A stretch of 64,000 nucleotides of DNA from Cellulomonas sp. KH9 (GCF_900114185.1 NZ_FOSE01000002.1:63909-127908); one strand, 5' to 3'; positions 52,411 through 61,141 are shown, counted from the first letter of the stretch. Numbers and translations are program-made. The notes: generated by a model from the letters alone, not told the origin.

Positions 52411-53850
52411 GTGACCCAGACCCCGACGACGCCGCCCGCGGCGGGGCCGTCCGCCCCACCCGTCGCCCCGCCCGTCCCACCGGGCGCCGCCACGGGCCAC
52501 GGCTCCGGCGCGGTCGTCCTCACCCCGCCCGGCACGACGCCCGAGCTGGTGCGCCACCGGGGGCGGTGGCTGCACGGCTGGAACCCCGAGGCGACCGACC
52601 AGTGGCAGACGGTCGGGCGGGCCGTCGCCCGACGCAACCTGGTCCTGTCGGTCTTCGCGGAGTTCCTCGGGTTCGCCGTGTGGGCGCTGTGGAGCATCGT
52701 CGTGCCGCAGCTGCCCGCGGCCGGGTTCGCGCTGACGGCCGACCAGATGTTCTGGCTGATCGCCGTGCCGTCGCTGGTGGGCGCGACCCTGCGCATCCCG
52801 TACACGTTCGCGGTACCCGTCTTCGGCGGCCGCAACTGGACGGTGGTGTCGGCGCTGCTGCTCCTGGTCCCGACCCTCGCTCTCGTGTGGGCGGTGCAGC
52901 GGCCCGACCTGTCGTTCGGCGTCCTGCTGGGCGTCGCGGCGCTCGCGGGAGTCGGCGGCGGCAACTTCGCCTCCTCGATGGCGAACATCTCCTTCTTCTA
53001 CCCGGAGCGGGAGAAGGGCCGTGCGCTCGGGCTCAACGCGGCGGGCGGCAACATCGGCACGGCGGCCGTGCAGCTCGCGGTCCCGCTCGTGATCGTCTCC
53101 GCCGCGGGCGTGCAGCTCGAGCGCGCCGGGCTGATGTTCATCCCGCTCGCCATCCTGGCCGCCGTGCTCGCGTGGCGGCTCATGGACAACGTCAAGGACG
53201 CCGCGACCGACCCGCGCACCTACGGCTCCGCGGCGCGGCAGCGGCACACCTGGATCATCTCGTTCATCTACATCGGCACGTTCGGCTCGTTCATCGGGTT
53301 CTCGGGAGCGTTCCCGACGCTGCTGCGCAACGAGTTCCCGACCATGACGCTGTCGATCGCCTTCCTCGGCGCCCTCGTCGGCTCGGTCGCCCGTCCGCTG
53401 GGCGGGATCCTGGCGGACCGGCTGGGCGGTGCGCGGGTCACGATCGTCGCCTTCGCCGTGATGGCCGCGGGCACCGTGTCCGCGATCCTCGCGCTGCGCG
53501 CCGGGTCGTTCCCGCTGTTCTTCGGGTCGTTCCTCGTGCTCTTCCTGGCCACCGGCGCCGGCAACGGGTCCGTCTACCGCATGATCCCCGCCGTGTTCCG
53601 CCACGGTGCCGGGGACGCCGCCGACCGCGCCCGCCGCGCCAAGGTGGCGGCCGGGTGCATCGGGATCGCCGGTGCCGTCGGCGCGATCGGCGGCTTCCTC
53701 ATCCCGCGCGGCTTCGCCGTCTCCACCGGCGCGACGGGCGGCATCGAGGCGGCGCTGTGGGTGGTCGTCGCGCTGTACGGGGTCATGGCGGCGACCACGT
53801 GGGCCGTGTACGTGCGCCGCGGTGCGGCGTTCGGCGACGCCGTCATCTGA
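52411..53850 (+). CDS. narK: Nitrate/nitrite transporter, NarK family (MFS)
   Basis: 479-residue major-facilitator protein with twelve predicted membrane helices after a Pro-rich, polar N-terminus of about 75 residues. ANISFFYPEREKGRALGLNA with AAGGNIGTAAVQLAVPL is the nitrate-nitrite porter signature, and a second copy-like segment GAGNGSVYRMIPAVFR follows in the C-terminal half. It imports nitrate (or exchanges nitrite). GTG at 52411 has GGAGG six bases upstream. The stop overlaps the nitrate reductase ATG by one base (TGATG), so uptake and reduction are co-translated. Confidence 0.94.
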   Translation: MTQTPTTPPAAGPSAPPVAPPVPPGAATGHGSGAVVLTPPGTTPELVRHRGRWLHGWNPEATDQWQTVGRAVARRNLVLSVFAEFLGFAVWALWSIVVPQLPAAGFALTADQMFWLIAVPSLVGATLRIPYTFAVPVFGGRNWTVVSALLLLVPTLALVWAVQRPDLSFGVLLGVAALAGVGGGNFASSMANISFFYPEREKGRALGLNAAGGNIGTAAVQLAVPLVIVSAAGVQLERAGLMFIPLAILAAVLAWRLMDNVKDAATDPRTYGSAARQRHTWIISFIYIGTFGSFIGFSGAFPTLLRNEFPTMTLSIAFLGALVGSVARPLGGILADRLGGARVTIVAFAVMAAGTVSAILALRAGSFPLFFGSFLVLFLATGAGNGSVYRMIPAVFRHGAGDAADRARRAKVAAGCIGIAGAVGAIGGFLIPRGFAVSTGATGGIEAALWVVVALYGVMAATTWAVYVRRGAAFGDAVI

Positions 53851-56800
53851 TGACCGCCACCACGACCACGCGGGACGTGCGCACGGGGGCGACCCAGGTC
53901 GCCACCGTGTGCACGTACTGCGGTGTGGGCTGCGGCATCGTGCTCGACGTCGACGAGCACGGCGCCGTGCGCCGGGCGAGCGGTGACCGCTCGCACCCCT
54001 CGAACGCGGGGCGCCTGTGCACCAAGGGCTCGACCAGCGCGACGGTGCTGACGGCCGGTGGCCGGCTGACGAGCGCGCTGGTCCGGACCGAGCGCGGGGC
54101 GGCACCGGTGCCCGCCGACGTCGACGTCGCGATCGACGAGGTCGCGCGCCGGCTGCGGGAGATCCTCGAGCGCGACGGGCCGGACGCGATCGCCCTGTAC
54201 GTCTCCGGGCAGATGAGCATCGAGGCGCAGTACCTGGCCAACAAGCTGGCCAAGGGCTACCTGCGCACGAGCCGCATCGAGTCGAACTCACGACTGTGCA
54301 TGGCGAGCGCCGGCACGGGCTACAAGCTCTCGCTGGGCGCGGACGGCCCGCCCGGGTCGTACGACGACCTCGACCACGCCGACGTCCTCCTGCTCGTGGG
54401 CGCCAACATGGCGGACTGCCACCCGGTGCTGTTCCTGCGGGTGCTGGACCGTGTGAAGGCGGGCGCCCGGCTGATCGTCGTCGACCCGCGCCGCACCGCG
54501 ACCGCGGACCGGGCCGACCTGTTCCTGCAGGTGCGCCCCGGCACCGACATCGCGCTGCTCAACGGGCTGCTGCACCTGCTCCTCGAGGCGGGCGCGGTCG
54601 ACGAGGGGTTCGTCGCCGAGCACACCGAGGGCTGGGAGGCGATGCCGCAGCTGCTCGCCGACTACCCGCCGGACGTCGTCGAGGGACTCACCGGCGTCCC
54701 GGCGGCGGACCTGCGGGCCGCGGCGGCGCTCATCGCGGGCGCCGCGAGCTGGGTGTCGTGCTGGACGATGGGCCTCAACCAGTCCACGCACGGCACCTGG
54801 AACACGAACGCCCTGGTCAACCTGCACCTGGCCACCGGGGCGATCGGCCGCCGGGGCAGCGGGCCGTTCTCGCTGACCGGCCAGCCCAACGCCATGGGCG
54901 GGCGCGAGATGGGCTACATGGGTCCGGGGCTGCCCGGCCAGCGCAGCGTGCTCGACCCCGACGACCGGGCGTTCTGCGAGGACCTGTGGGACCTGCCGGC
55001 GGGCACGATCCGCGCCGACGGCGCGGGCACGGGCACGATCGACATGTTCCGCCGCATGGCCGACGGCGAGATCCGCGCGTGCTGGGTCATCTGCACCAAC
55101 CCGGTGGCGTCGGTGGGCAACCGGCGCACGGTCATCGAGGGCCTCGAGCGTGCCGAGCTGGTGGTCACGCAGGACGTGTTCGCCGAGACCGAGACCAACG
55201 CGTACGCCGACGTCGTGCTGCCCGCCGCCATGTGGTCCGAGGCGGACGGGGTGATGGTCAACAGCGAGCGGACCATGACGCTCGCGCGCCGCGCCCTGTC
55301 CGCACCGGGCGGCGCGCTGCCCGACTGGCAGCTGATCGCCCGCGTGGCCACCGCCATGGGGTTCGACGGGTTCGCCCACACGTCGGCCGAGGAGGTGTTC
55401 GCGGAGCTGCGCCGCAGCAGCAACCCGCGCACGGGCTACGACCTGCGCGGCGTCACGTACGAGCGGCTGCGCACCGGCCCGGTGCAGTGGCCGGCCGCCC
55501 CCGACGGTCCGGCGCGCAACCCGATGCGCTACCTCAACGACGGCGTGCACCAGCCGCGGCACGTCCGCGACGACGGCACCGCGCCCCGCCTCGTGTTCCC
55601 CACCCCGAGCGGGCGGGCCGTCTTCCACGCCCGACCGCACGTGGACCCGGCCGAGCTGCCGGACGACGACCACCCGTTCCTGCTCACCACCGGGCGGGTC
55701 GCGCACCAGTGGCACACCCTGACCAAGACGGGCCGGGTCCCGGCGCTCAACCGGTTGAACCCCGGCCCGTTCGTGGAGGTCCACCCCGACGACGCGGCCC
55801 GGCTGGCGCTGGCGGACGGCGCCGCGGTGGAGGTCGCGTCCCGCCGGGGCCGTGCCGTGCTGCCCGTGGTCGTCACCGACCGCGTCCTGCCCGGCACGGT
55901 GTTCGCGCCGTTCCACTGGAACGACCTGTTCGGCGAGTACCTCAGCGTGAACGCGGTGACCAACGACGCGGTGGACCCGCTGTCCTTCCAGCCCGAGCTC
56001 AAGGCCTGCGCGGTCACGCTGACGCCGGTCGCGACACCGGCCCCTGTCCCGGACGCCGGCACGGGCGCCGCCGGTGCGGGCGCGGCCGGGGCGGGCGCGG
56101 CCGGGGCGGGCGCGGACGGGGACGACCGGCCCGCCGGTGCCCCGCCGGCGCTGCCCGTGCTGCCGGTGACAGGCGACGGTGCGTCCGCCGCGGCCGCCCG
56201 CGCGTTCGCGGTGGCGCTCGGCCTGCCGGAGGTCGCGGCGCCCGTGCTCGACGCGGGCGAGCAGCGGTACCTCGCGGGCTTCCTGGCGGGCCTGGGGCAC
56301 GGCGCCCCCGGGGTGCCGGTGCTGCCACCCGGCGCACCCGTGGCCGGGGAGCACGCGCTGTGGGTCGACGGCGTGCTCGCCGGCCTGTTCTCCCGCAGCG
56401 GGGGCGCCGACCCCGGCGCCGACGCTCCGCGGACGCGCGAGCTGGTGGTGCTGTGGGCCTCGCAGACCGGCACGGCCGAGGAGCTGGCCGGTGAGGTCGC
56501 CGCCCGGCTCACGGCCGCCACCGGCCGCAGGCCTCGTGTGCTCGCGATGGACGACGCGCTCGCCGCGCTGCCGCGGCGGGCGGACCTGGTGCTCGTGACC
56601 AGCACGACGGGCGACGGGGACGCCCCGGACAACGGTGCCGCGCTCTGGGAGGTGCTCGCCGACCCCGGTGCGCCGTCCTTCGCGGCGGCGAGGTTCGCGG
56701 TGCTCGCGCTCGGTGACCCGTCGTACGACCGCTTCTGCGGGCACGGGCGGCGCCTCGACGGTCGGCTGGCGGAGCTCGGCGCGCAGCGGCTCGTCCCGCA

Positions 56801-58157
56801 CCTGGAGCGTGAGCCGGGCGACGACGCGTGCGTCGACCCGTGGGTCGACGCGCTCGCCGCGGCGCTGCGGGGCGACGACGGCGTGCCCGCTGCGCCCCCG
56901 GAGGTGACGACGGGCGCCACCGGGCCTGGGACGGGGTCGCTGCACGCCGCCGGGCAGGGCGCGGCGCGTCCCGGTGCCCGGACGGCCCGGGTCGTGGAGC
57001 CGGACGCGACGGGCGCACGCGGGACCGGCGAGCGCGCGACCCGGGCGCGGCCCGGGCGCGGCCGGTTGGCGGTCAACCGGCGGCTCGGGGCGGCCGGCTC
57101 CGGCAAGGAGGTCCGCCAGGTCGTGCTCGACGTGGGCGACAGCCCGGTGTCCCTGCCCTACCGGGCCGGGGACGCGCTGGCCGTGCACCCCGTCAACGCG
57201 GCGCCGCTCGTCGCGCAGTGGCTGGCCGCCACCGGCCTGGACGGTGCCACGGAGGTCATCGTGGACGGCCGGGCGCGGGTCCTGGCCGACGCCCTGCGCA
57301 CGGACCTGGAGCTGACCCGGCCCGCCGCCGGGCTGCTGCGCTTCGTCGCCGACCGGTCCGCCGGCGACGACCTCGGTGCGCTCCTGCGGCCCGGCCGCGG
57401 CGACGCCCTGCGGCAGTGGCTGTGGGGTCGGCAGGTCGTCGACGTCGTCGCGGCGGCGCGGGTGCACGCGGCGGCGCAGGACTGGGCCGACGCGCTGCCC
57501 CGGCTGCAGCCCCGGCAGTACTCGATCTCCTCCAGCCCGCTGGTGGACCCGGACCGCATCGCCCTGACCGTCGGCGTCGTGCGGTACACGGCTCCCGGCG
57601 GTGCGGCACGCGCCGGCGCCTGCTCGGGGTACCTCGCGGACGCGCCCGCCGGCGCGGACGTCACGGTGCACGTGCAGCCCTCACCGCACTTCCACCTGCC
57701 CGAGGACGGGTCGGTGCCGGTCGTCATGGTCGGGCCGGGCACGGGCGTCGCGCCGTTCCTCGGGTTCCTGGCGGAGCGGCGCGCGCGCCGCGACACCGGC
57801 GAGAGCTGGCTCTTCTTCGGGGAACGGCACGAGGCCACCGACTTCTGGTACCGCGAGGAGCTCGACGGGCTGCGGTCCGAGGGCGTCCTGACGCGTCTGG
57901 ACACGGCGTTCTCCCGGGACCAGCGCACGACGGTGTACGTCCAGGACCGGATGCACGAGCAGGGCGCCCGGCTGTGGTCCTGGCTCGTGCGGGGCGCGCA
58001 CGTCTACGTGTGCGGGGACGCCTCGCGCATGGCGGCGGACGTCGACCGGACCCTGCGCGAGGTGGTGGCGGCGCACGGCGGGATGTCGCCGGACGCGGCG
58101 GCGGCGTACGTCAAGGCGATGACGCGTGCCCGTCGGTACGTCCGTGACGTGTACTAG
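53850..58157 (+). CDS. Single-chain assimilatory nitrate reductase fused to a diflavin NADPH reductase
   Basis: 1435-residue fusion reducing nitrate to nitrite with electrons probably taken directly from NADPH. Residues 1-60 bind [4Fe-4S] (Cys21, Cys24, Cys28, Cys57). A bis-MGD molybdenum domain extends to about 735, with Cys150 in SNSRLCMASAGTGY as likely Mo ligand. A Gly/Ala linker made of three 5-residue repeats spans 743-757. A CysJ-like segment comes next, then flavodoxin (about 862-1005, LWASQTGTAEELAGEV), the FAD domain (RQYSISSSP near 1221) and the NADPH domain (MVGPGTGVAPFLGF near 1290). Databases know this architecture as bifunctional nitrate reductase/sulfite reductase flavoprotein. 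Coupled to narK; no nitrite reductase follows. Confidence 0.95.
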   Translation: MTATTTTRDVRTGATQVATVCTYCGVGCGIVLDVDEHGAVRRASGDRSHPSNAGRLCTKGSTSATVLTAGGRLTSALVRTERGAAPVPADVDVAIDEVARRLREILERDGPDAIALYVSGQMSIEAQYLANKLAKGYLRTSRIESNSRLCMASAGTGYKLSLGADGPPGSYDDLDHADVLLLVGANMADCHPVLFLRVLDRVKAGARLIVVDPRRTATADRADLFLQVRPGTDIALLNGLLHLLLEAGAVDEGFVAEHTEGWEAMPQLLADYPPDVVEGLTGVPAADLRAAAALIAGAASWVSCWTMGLNQSTHGTWNTNALVNLHLATGAIGRRGSGPFSLTGQPNAMGGREMGYMGPGLPGQRSVLDPDDRAFCEDLWDLPAGTIRADGAGTGTIDMFRRMADGEIRACWVICTNPVASVGNRRTVIEGLERAELVVTQDVFAETETNAYADVVLPAAMWSEADGVMVNSERTMTLARRALSAPGGALPDWQLIARVATAMGFDGFAHTSAEEVFAELRRSSNPRTGYDLRGVTYERLRTGPVQWPAAPDGPARNPMRYLNDGVHQPRHVRDDGTAPRLVFPTPSGRAVFHARPHVDPAELPDDDHPFLLTTGRVAHQWHTLTKTGRVPALNRLNPGPFVEVHPDDAARLALADGAAVEVASRRGRAVLPVVVTDRVLPGTVFAPFHWNDLFGEYLSVNAVTNDAVDPLSFQPELKACAVTLTPVATPAPVPDAGTGAAGAGAAGAGAAGAGADGDDRPAGAPPALPVLPVTGDGASAAAARAFAVALGLPEVAAPVLDAGEQRYLAGFLAGLGHGAPGVPVLPPGAPVAGEHALWVDGVLAGLFSRSGGADPGADAPRTRELVVLWASQTGTAEELAGEVAARLTAATGRRPRVLAMDDALAALPRRADLVLVTSTTGDGDAPDNGAALWEVLADPGAPSFAAARFAVLALGDPSYDRFCGHGRRLDGRLAELGAQRLVPHLEREPGDDACVDPWVDALAAALRGDDGVPAAPPEVTTGATGPGTGSLHAAGQGAARPGARTARVVEPDATGARGTGERATRARPGRGRLAVNRRLGAAGSGKEVRQVVLDVGDSPVSLPYRAGDALAVHPVNAAPLVAQWLAATGLDGATEVIVDGRARVLADALRTDLELTRPAAGLLRFVADRSAGDDLGALLRPGRGDALRQWLWGRQVVDVVAAARVHAAAQDWADALPRLQPRQYSISSSPLVDPDRIALTVGVVRYTAPGGAARAGACSGYLADAPAGADVTVHVQPSPHFHLPEDGSVPVVMVGPGTGVAPFLGFLAERRARRDTGESWLFFGERHEATDFWYREELDGLRSEGVLTRLDTAFSRDQRTTVYVQDRMHEQGARLWSWLVRGAHVYVCGDASRMAADVDRTLREVVAAHGGMSPDAAAAYVKAMTRARRYVRDVY
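56076..56120 (+). repeat. Three 15-bp tandem repeats in the interdomain linker
   Basis: Three copies of a 15-bp unit (GCGGGCGCGGCCGGG, the last with one change) encode Ala-Gly-Ala-Ala-Gly three times. They form the flexible hinge between the molybdenum and flavin halves of the nitrate reductase; copy number is likely to vary between strains. Confidence 0.9.
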
Positions 58158-58185
58158 GCGTGCGGGAAGATCCTGCAGAAGGTGC

Positions 58186-58201
58186 GCCGGGCGGCCCCGG
58201 C
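58186..58201 (+). terminator. Putative terminator after the nitrate reductase gene
   Basis: GCCGGG-CGGC-CCCGGC, 6-bp stem, 28 bp after the stop and followed by AATAATGG. Weak, but the only hairpin at this end of the narK operon; the rest of the gap to crcB holds a repeat. Confidence 0.35.
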
Positions 58202-58230
58202 AATAATGGACGCGCGTGCAGGTCGGGCGT

Positions 58231-58250
58231 CCAGAGAAATGCCCGGCGCG
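58231..58250 (+). repeat. 20-bp direct repeat, left of the crcB pair
   Basis: CCAGAGAAATGCCCGGCGCG; recurs with one base deleted at 59230-59248 and as CCAGAGAATG at 59343-59352. It is followed by AGAAATCGAT, similar to AATCGATT elements on the other side of the crcB genes. Confidence 0.7.
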
Positions 58251-58302
58251 AGAAATCGATCGGCTGCCGGGTGCGCGTCCTGCTGCGGGCGTCGACGATC
58301 CC

Positions 58303-58680
58303 TCACAGCGAGTCGCCCCAGCGGTACCCGAGAAGGGCGAGCACCACGGCCACCACCAGCACGCCGACGCCATAGGCGAGCGCGACGCCGTACTTCTTCT
58401 GCCGCACGAGCTGGACGAGCTCGTAGCTCGCCGTGCTGAACGTGGTGTAGCCGCCCAGGAATCCGGTGCCGACCGCGGCGCTCACGTCCGCCGAGGCGAG
58501 ATCGCCGGCGACCAGCCCGGTGAGGAACCCGAGCACGAACGAGCCGGTCAGGTTGATCACGGTGGTCGGCCACGGGAAGGCGGACGTGGTGCGCGAGCGC
58601 ACGAGCGCGTCGACGACGTACCGCGTGCAGGCGCCGAGGCCGCCGGCGACGACCACGAGCAGGAACAGGCCCGGCGTCAT
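58303..58680 (-). CDS. crcB: CrcB/FEX-family fluoride channel, subunit 2
   Basis: 125-residue membrane protein with four helices. GGLGACTRYVVDALVRSRTT, INLTGSFVLGFLTGLV and GTGFLGGYTTFSTASYELVQ are Fluc/CrcB signatures (the Asn and the Phe/Ser-Thr track lining the fluoride pore). Its ATG overlaps the stop of the neighbouring crcB gene by 4 bp. The two probably make a heterodimer with antiparallel topology, as known for paired Fluc genes, exporting fluoride passively. Confidence 0.93.
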   Translation of the reverse strand: MTPGLFLLVVVAGGLGACTRYVVDALVRSRTTSAFPWPTTVINLTGSFVLGFLTGLVAGDLASADVSAAVGTGFLGGYTTFSTASYELVQLVRQKKYGVALAYGVGVLVVAVVLALLGYRWGDSL

Positions 58681-59213
58681 GACGTCCTCCCGGCGGCGGG
58701 GCTCGTGTCGGCGTGCCCCTCGATGCGGCGCAGCTCGTGCGCGTCGGGCCGGTGCGGGTGCAGCCGGGACCCGAGTGCGATCCCGGCCAGCGTCGCGATG
58801 GCGCCCACCACGACCGTGCCCAGCGCGTACAGCACCGCGACGCCCCCGCGCTCGTGGTCGAGCAGGACGGCTGTGTCCGTGGCCAGCGAGCTGTAGGTGC
58901 TCAGGCCGCCGCAGAACCCGGTGCCGACGAGCAGCTTGAGCCGACCCGCCAGCGGCGTGCCCGGCAGGGCCCGGGCGACGCCCTCGTACAGGTAGCCGAG
59001 CACGAAGGCCGCGAGGAGGTTGACCAGCGGGATGACCACCGGGACCTCGTCGACGTCCGGCACGGCGAGCGAGAGTCCTTCGCGAGCGGCGACGCCGGCT
59101 CCTCCGCCGAGCAGCACGAGCCCGACGGCGGACCACCGCAGCGGGACGTGGTGGTGCGCCGCGTGCGACGTGCCGCCGGCTGGAGGGCGGGCGTTCCCCG
59201 GTGCCTGGGCCAT
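58677..59213 (-). CDS. crcB: CrcB/FEX-family fluoride channel, subunit 1
   Basis: 178-residue partner with a His-containing N-terminal extension (about 25 residues) and a polar C-terminal tail around the four-helix core. GGGAGVAAREGLSLAV, VNLLAAFVLGYLYEGVA and GTGFCGGLSTYSSLATDTAV are the channel signatures. Translationally coupled to the second crcB. No fluoride riboswitch was recognised in the leader (59214-59300). Confidence 0.92.
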   Translation of the reverse strand: MAQAPGNARPPAGGTSHAAHHHVPLRWSAVGLVLLGGGAGVAAREGLSLAVPDVDEVPVVIPLVNLLAAFVLGYLYEGVARALPGTPLAGRLKLLVGTGFCGGLSTYSSLATDTAVLLDHERGGVAVLYALGTVVVGAIATLAGIALGSRLHPHRPDAHELRRIEGHADTSPAAGRTS

Positions 59214-59229
59214 GGTTGCGAGATTAGGC

Positions 59230-59248
59230 CCAGAGAATGCCCGGCGCG
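59230..59248 (+). repeat. 19-bp direct repeat, right of the crcB pair
   Basis: CCAGAGAATGCCCGGCGCG; one-base-indel copy of 58231-58250. The two copies lie in the same orientation and bracket both crcB genes. Confidence 0.7.
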
Positions 59249-59270
59249 CGTGTTGACGGAAGGCGCGTCA

Positions 59271-59300
59271 GCGAATCGATTCATCTGGCCAAGCGTCCAG
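59271..59300 (+). repeat. 30-bp imperfect direct repeat, copy A (urease upstream region)
   Basis: Core AATCGATTCA, then CTGG...CCAG ending in GTCCAG. Copy B at 59317-59346 matches it in about four of five positions, starts 46 bp apart. Each copy contains the palindrome AATCGATT and an inverted CTGGNC/GTCCAG pair. Confidence 0.65.
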
Positions 59301-59316
59301 GGGTGGGATCGTGTGG

Positions 59317-59346
59317 GCAAATCGATTCACTGGACCACGTGTCCAG
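59317..59346 (+). repeat. 30-bp imperfect direct repeat, copy B
   Basis: AATCGATTCA followed by CTGGACCACGTGTCCAG (6-bp arms, 5-base centre) and then AGAATG. It lies about 90 bp before the ureA promoter and about 105 bp before the crcB start on the other strand, so it could regulate either. Confidence 0.65.
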
Positions 59347-59432
59347 AGAATGTCACGGATGTTGTTCGGCCGCCCGTCACGGCGAATCTACGAGACGTTC
59401 GCCCCGATCAGGTCCGAGCGCTCGCGCAGAAG

Positions 59433-59460
59433 TTGTCAATAATGAGCGTCGGTGTATGGT
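59433..59460 (+). promoter_or_regulatory. Predicted ureA promoter
   Basis: TTGTCA (59433-59438) and TATGGT (59455-59460), 16-bp spacer: one of the best vegetative-type promoters in the window. The predicted 5' leader is about 46 nt, with AAAGG near the ureA ATG. Confidence 0.6.
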
Positions 59461-59512
59461 CGGCAATGGCGCAGGTGGGCTGCGCAGTTACCTTCCGAAA
59501 GGTCGCCGCACC

Positions 59513-59818
59513 ATGGATCTGACACCTCGTGAAAGGGAGAAGCTCTACGTGTACCAGGTGGCCCAGCTGGCCCGGCAACGCCGCGAGCGAGGCACCAAGC
59601 TGAACGTCAGCGAGGTCCAGGCGCTGGTCTCGGAGGCGATCCTCGAGGGTGCGCGCGACGGCAAGTCCGTGGCGCAGTGCATGGAGCTCGGCAAGCACGT
59701 CGTCGCCGAGTCCGACTGCATGCCCGGCGTCCGGGAGCGGGTGTCGCTGCTGCAGGTCGAGGCGACGTTCCCCGACGGCAGCAAGCTGGTCTCCTGCCAC
59801 GACCCCGTGTCGGCCTGA
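59513..59818 (+). CDS. ureA: Urease subunit gamma
   Basis: Smallest urease subunit, 101 residues; urease hydrolyses urea to ammonia and carbamate. MDLTPREREKLYVYQVAQLA, GTKLNVSEVQALVSEAILEG and VRERVSLLQVEATFPDGSKL are family signatures. ATG at 59513 follows the promoter above. First gene of the operon. The next gene is not ureB but a chelatase-like gene beginning two bases after the stop. Confidence 0.96.
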   Translation: MDLTPREREKLYVYQVAQLARQRRERGTKLNVSEVQALVSEAILEGARDGKSVAQCMELGKHVVAESDCMPGVRERVSLLQVEATFPDGSKLVSCHDPVSA

Positions 59819-59820
59819 GC

Positions 59821-60675
59821 ATGGCCGGCTCCCACGTCCGGTCGGTGCTGGTCGGCGGGCACGAGAGCGCGCGGGGGGCGGACCTCGAGCGGCTCCGCGG
59901 TGCCCTGCCGGGCGCTGTCGTGTGCGCGCCGGGCCGGTCGCTGCAGGACGCGGTGCGCGCCGGCCTCGCGGTCGGCCCGGAGCCCGTCATCGTCCTGCCG
60001 ATGACGTGGGGGCGCGACCCGGTGATGGTCGCCGACACGGCGCGCACGCTGCGCTGGCTCGCCGCGGGGTCCGGCAGGGGGCGGATCGCGTTGGCGGACC
60101 AGTTCGGGACGATCGACCACCTGGTGGCGCTGCTCCGCGCTGCTGCGACGCGGACCGCCGCACGGCAGCCGGGGGCCGGTCTGGTGCTCGCCGCGCCCGG
60201 CGCCGACCCGTTCGACGACGCGGAGCTCCACCGGGTGGCGCACCTCGTCCGGACGTTCGGGACGGGGCTGGAGATCGGTGTCGCGTGCGTCGGCACCGAC
60301 GCCGACCTCGCCCGGGCGGTGCAGCGCGTGCGCCTGCTCGGCGCGCAGGACGTCGTGGTCGTGCCGGCCGGCTTCGCCGCGACGGCGCCCTGCGCGGACG
60401 CGCTCGACGGCGCCGCCTTCTTCGGCCCGCTGCTGTCGGACACCGCGCTCCTGCGGATCGTCCGGGAGCGCCTCGCGGCGGCGGAGCACGACCTGCAGCA
60501 CGGCCACGACGGCATCGAGGAGGGGCTCGAGGCCGACCACGGACACGGCTACGCGCACTCGCACGCCGGGCTGGCGGGGACCGGCCACCCGCACACCCAC
60601 CCGCACCCGCACCGCGCCGCCCGCCTCGCGCCGGCCGTGCCGGCACCGGGTGCGGCTGCACCCGCCCGCGGCTGA
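59821..60675 (+). CDS. CbiX-type chelatase homologue with histidine-rich tail inside the urease operon
   Basis: 284 residues. Residues 1-220 resemble the class II (CbiX/SirB) sirohydrochlorin chelatase fold, as two similar halves: SVLVGGHESARGADLERLRG and VIVLPMTWGRDPVMVADTAR, then IGVACVGTDADLARAVQRVR. The usual HGSR motif reads GHES. The tail (residues 223-264) has 12 histidines, e.g. HGYAHSHAG and HPHTHPHPH, like nickel-storage tails of UreE, HypB or CooJ. It lies two bases after ureA and 42 bp before ureB. Role inferred: nickel binding or delivery for urease, or metal insertion into siroheme (the sulfate operon has no obvious chelatase). Family moderate, role open. Confidence 0.72.
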   Translation: MAGSHVRSVLVGGHESARGADLERLRGALPGAVVCAPGRSLQDAVRAGLAVGPEPVIVLPMTWGRDPVMVADTARTLRWLAAGSGRGRIALADQFGTIDHLVALLRAAATRTAARQPGAGLVLAAPGADPFDDAELHRVAHLVRTFGTGLEIGVACVGTDADLARAVQRVRLLGAQDVVVVPAGFAATAPCADALDGAAFFGPLLSDTALLRIVRERLAAAEHDLQHGHDGIEEGLEADHGHGYAHSHAGLAGTGHPHTHPHPHRAARLAPAVPAPGAAAPARG

Positions 60676-60717
60676 CGCGGGCACCCTCGAACCGACCACG
60701 GACGTGGAGGAACCACG

Positions 60718-61128
60718 ATGCTCGGCAGCCCGCAGTACCACCACAACGACCAGGACATCGAGATCAACGCGGGGCGCGAGAAGGTCACCCTGCTCGTCGC
60801 CAACACCGGCGACCGCGCGGTGCAGATCGGGTCCCACTTCCACTTCTTCGAGGTGAACCGCGCCCTGAAGTTCGACCGCGAGAAGGCGTACGGCATGCAC
60901 CTGGACATCCCGGCCGGCAACGGCGTCCGGATCGAGCCGGGCGACACCCGCGAGGTGACGCTCGTCGCGTACGGCGGCGGCCGCCGGGTGGTCGGGTTCA
61001 ACAACCTCGTCGACGGGGGTCTCGACTCCCGCCAGACGCGTCTCGACGCGCTGCGTCGGCTCGCCGAGCGCGAGTTCGCCGACGGCGAGCCGGCGAAGCC
61101 GGCCGCCGGCACGAAGAAGAAGAAGTAG
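60718..61128 (+). CDS. ureB: Urease subunit beta
   Basis: 136 residues. [40 protein letters not shown] and [20 protein letters not shown] are conserved UreB segments. The C-terminus carries an Ala/Lys tail ending in four lysines, longer than usual. A GGAGG-containing site precedes the ATG. Separate gamma and beta genes are the standard bacterial arrangement, but here they are split by the chelatase-like gene. Confidence 0.96.
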   Translation: MLGSPQYHHNDQDIEINAGREKVTLLVANTGDRAVQIGSHFHFFEVNRALKFDREKAYGMHLDIPAGNGVRIEPGDTREVTLVAYGGGRRVVGFNNLVDGGLDSRQTRLDALRRLAEREFADGEPAKPAAGTKKKK

Positions 61129-61141
61129 GGGGGGAGCACTG

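Noticed and set aside
59214..59512. Fluoride riboswitch before the crcB pair
   Set aside because: No conserved crcB-motif pseudoknot sequence was recognised on the crcB strand; only repeats and palindromes were seen.
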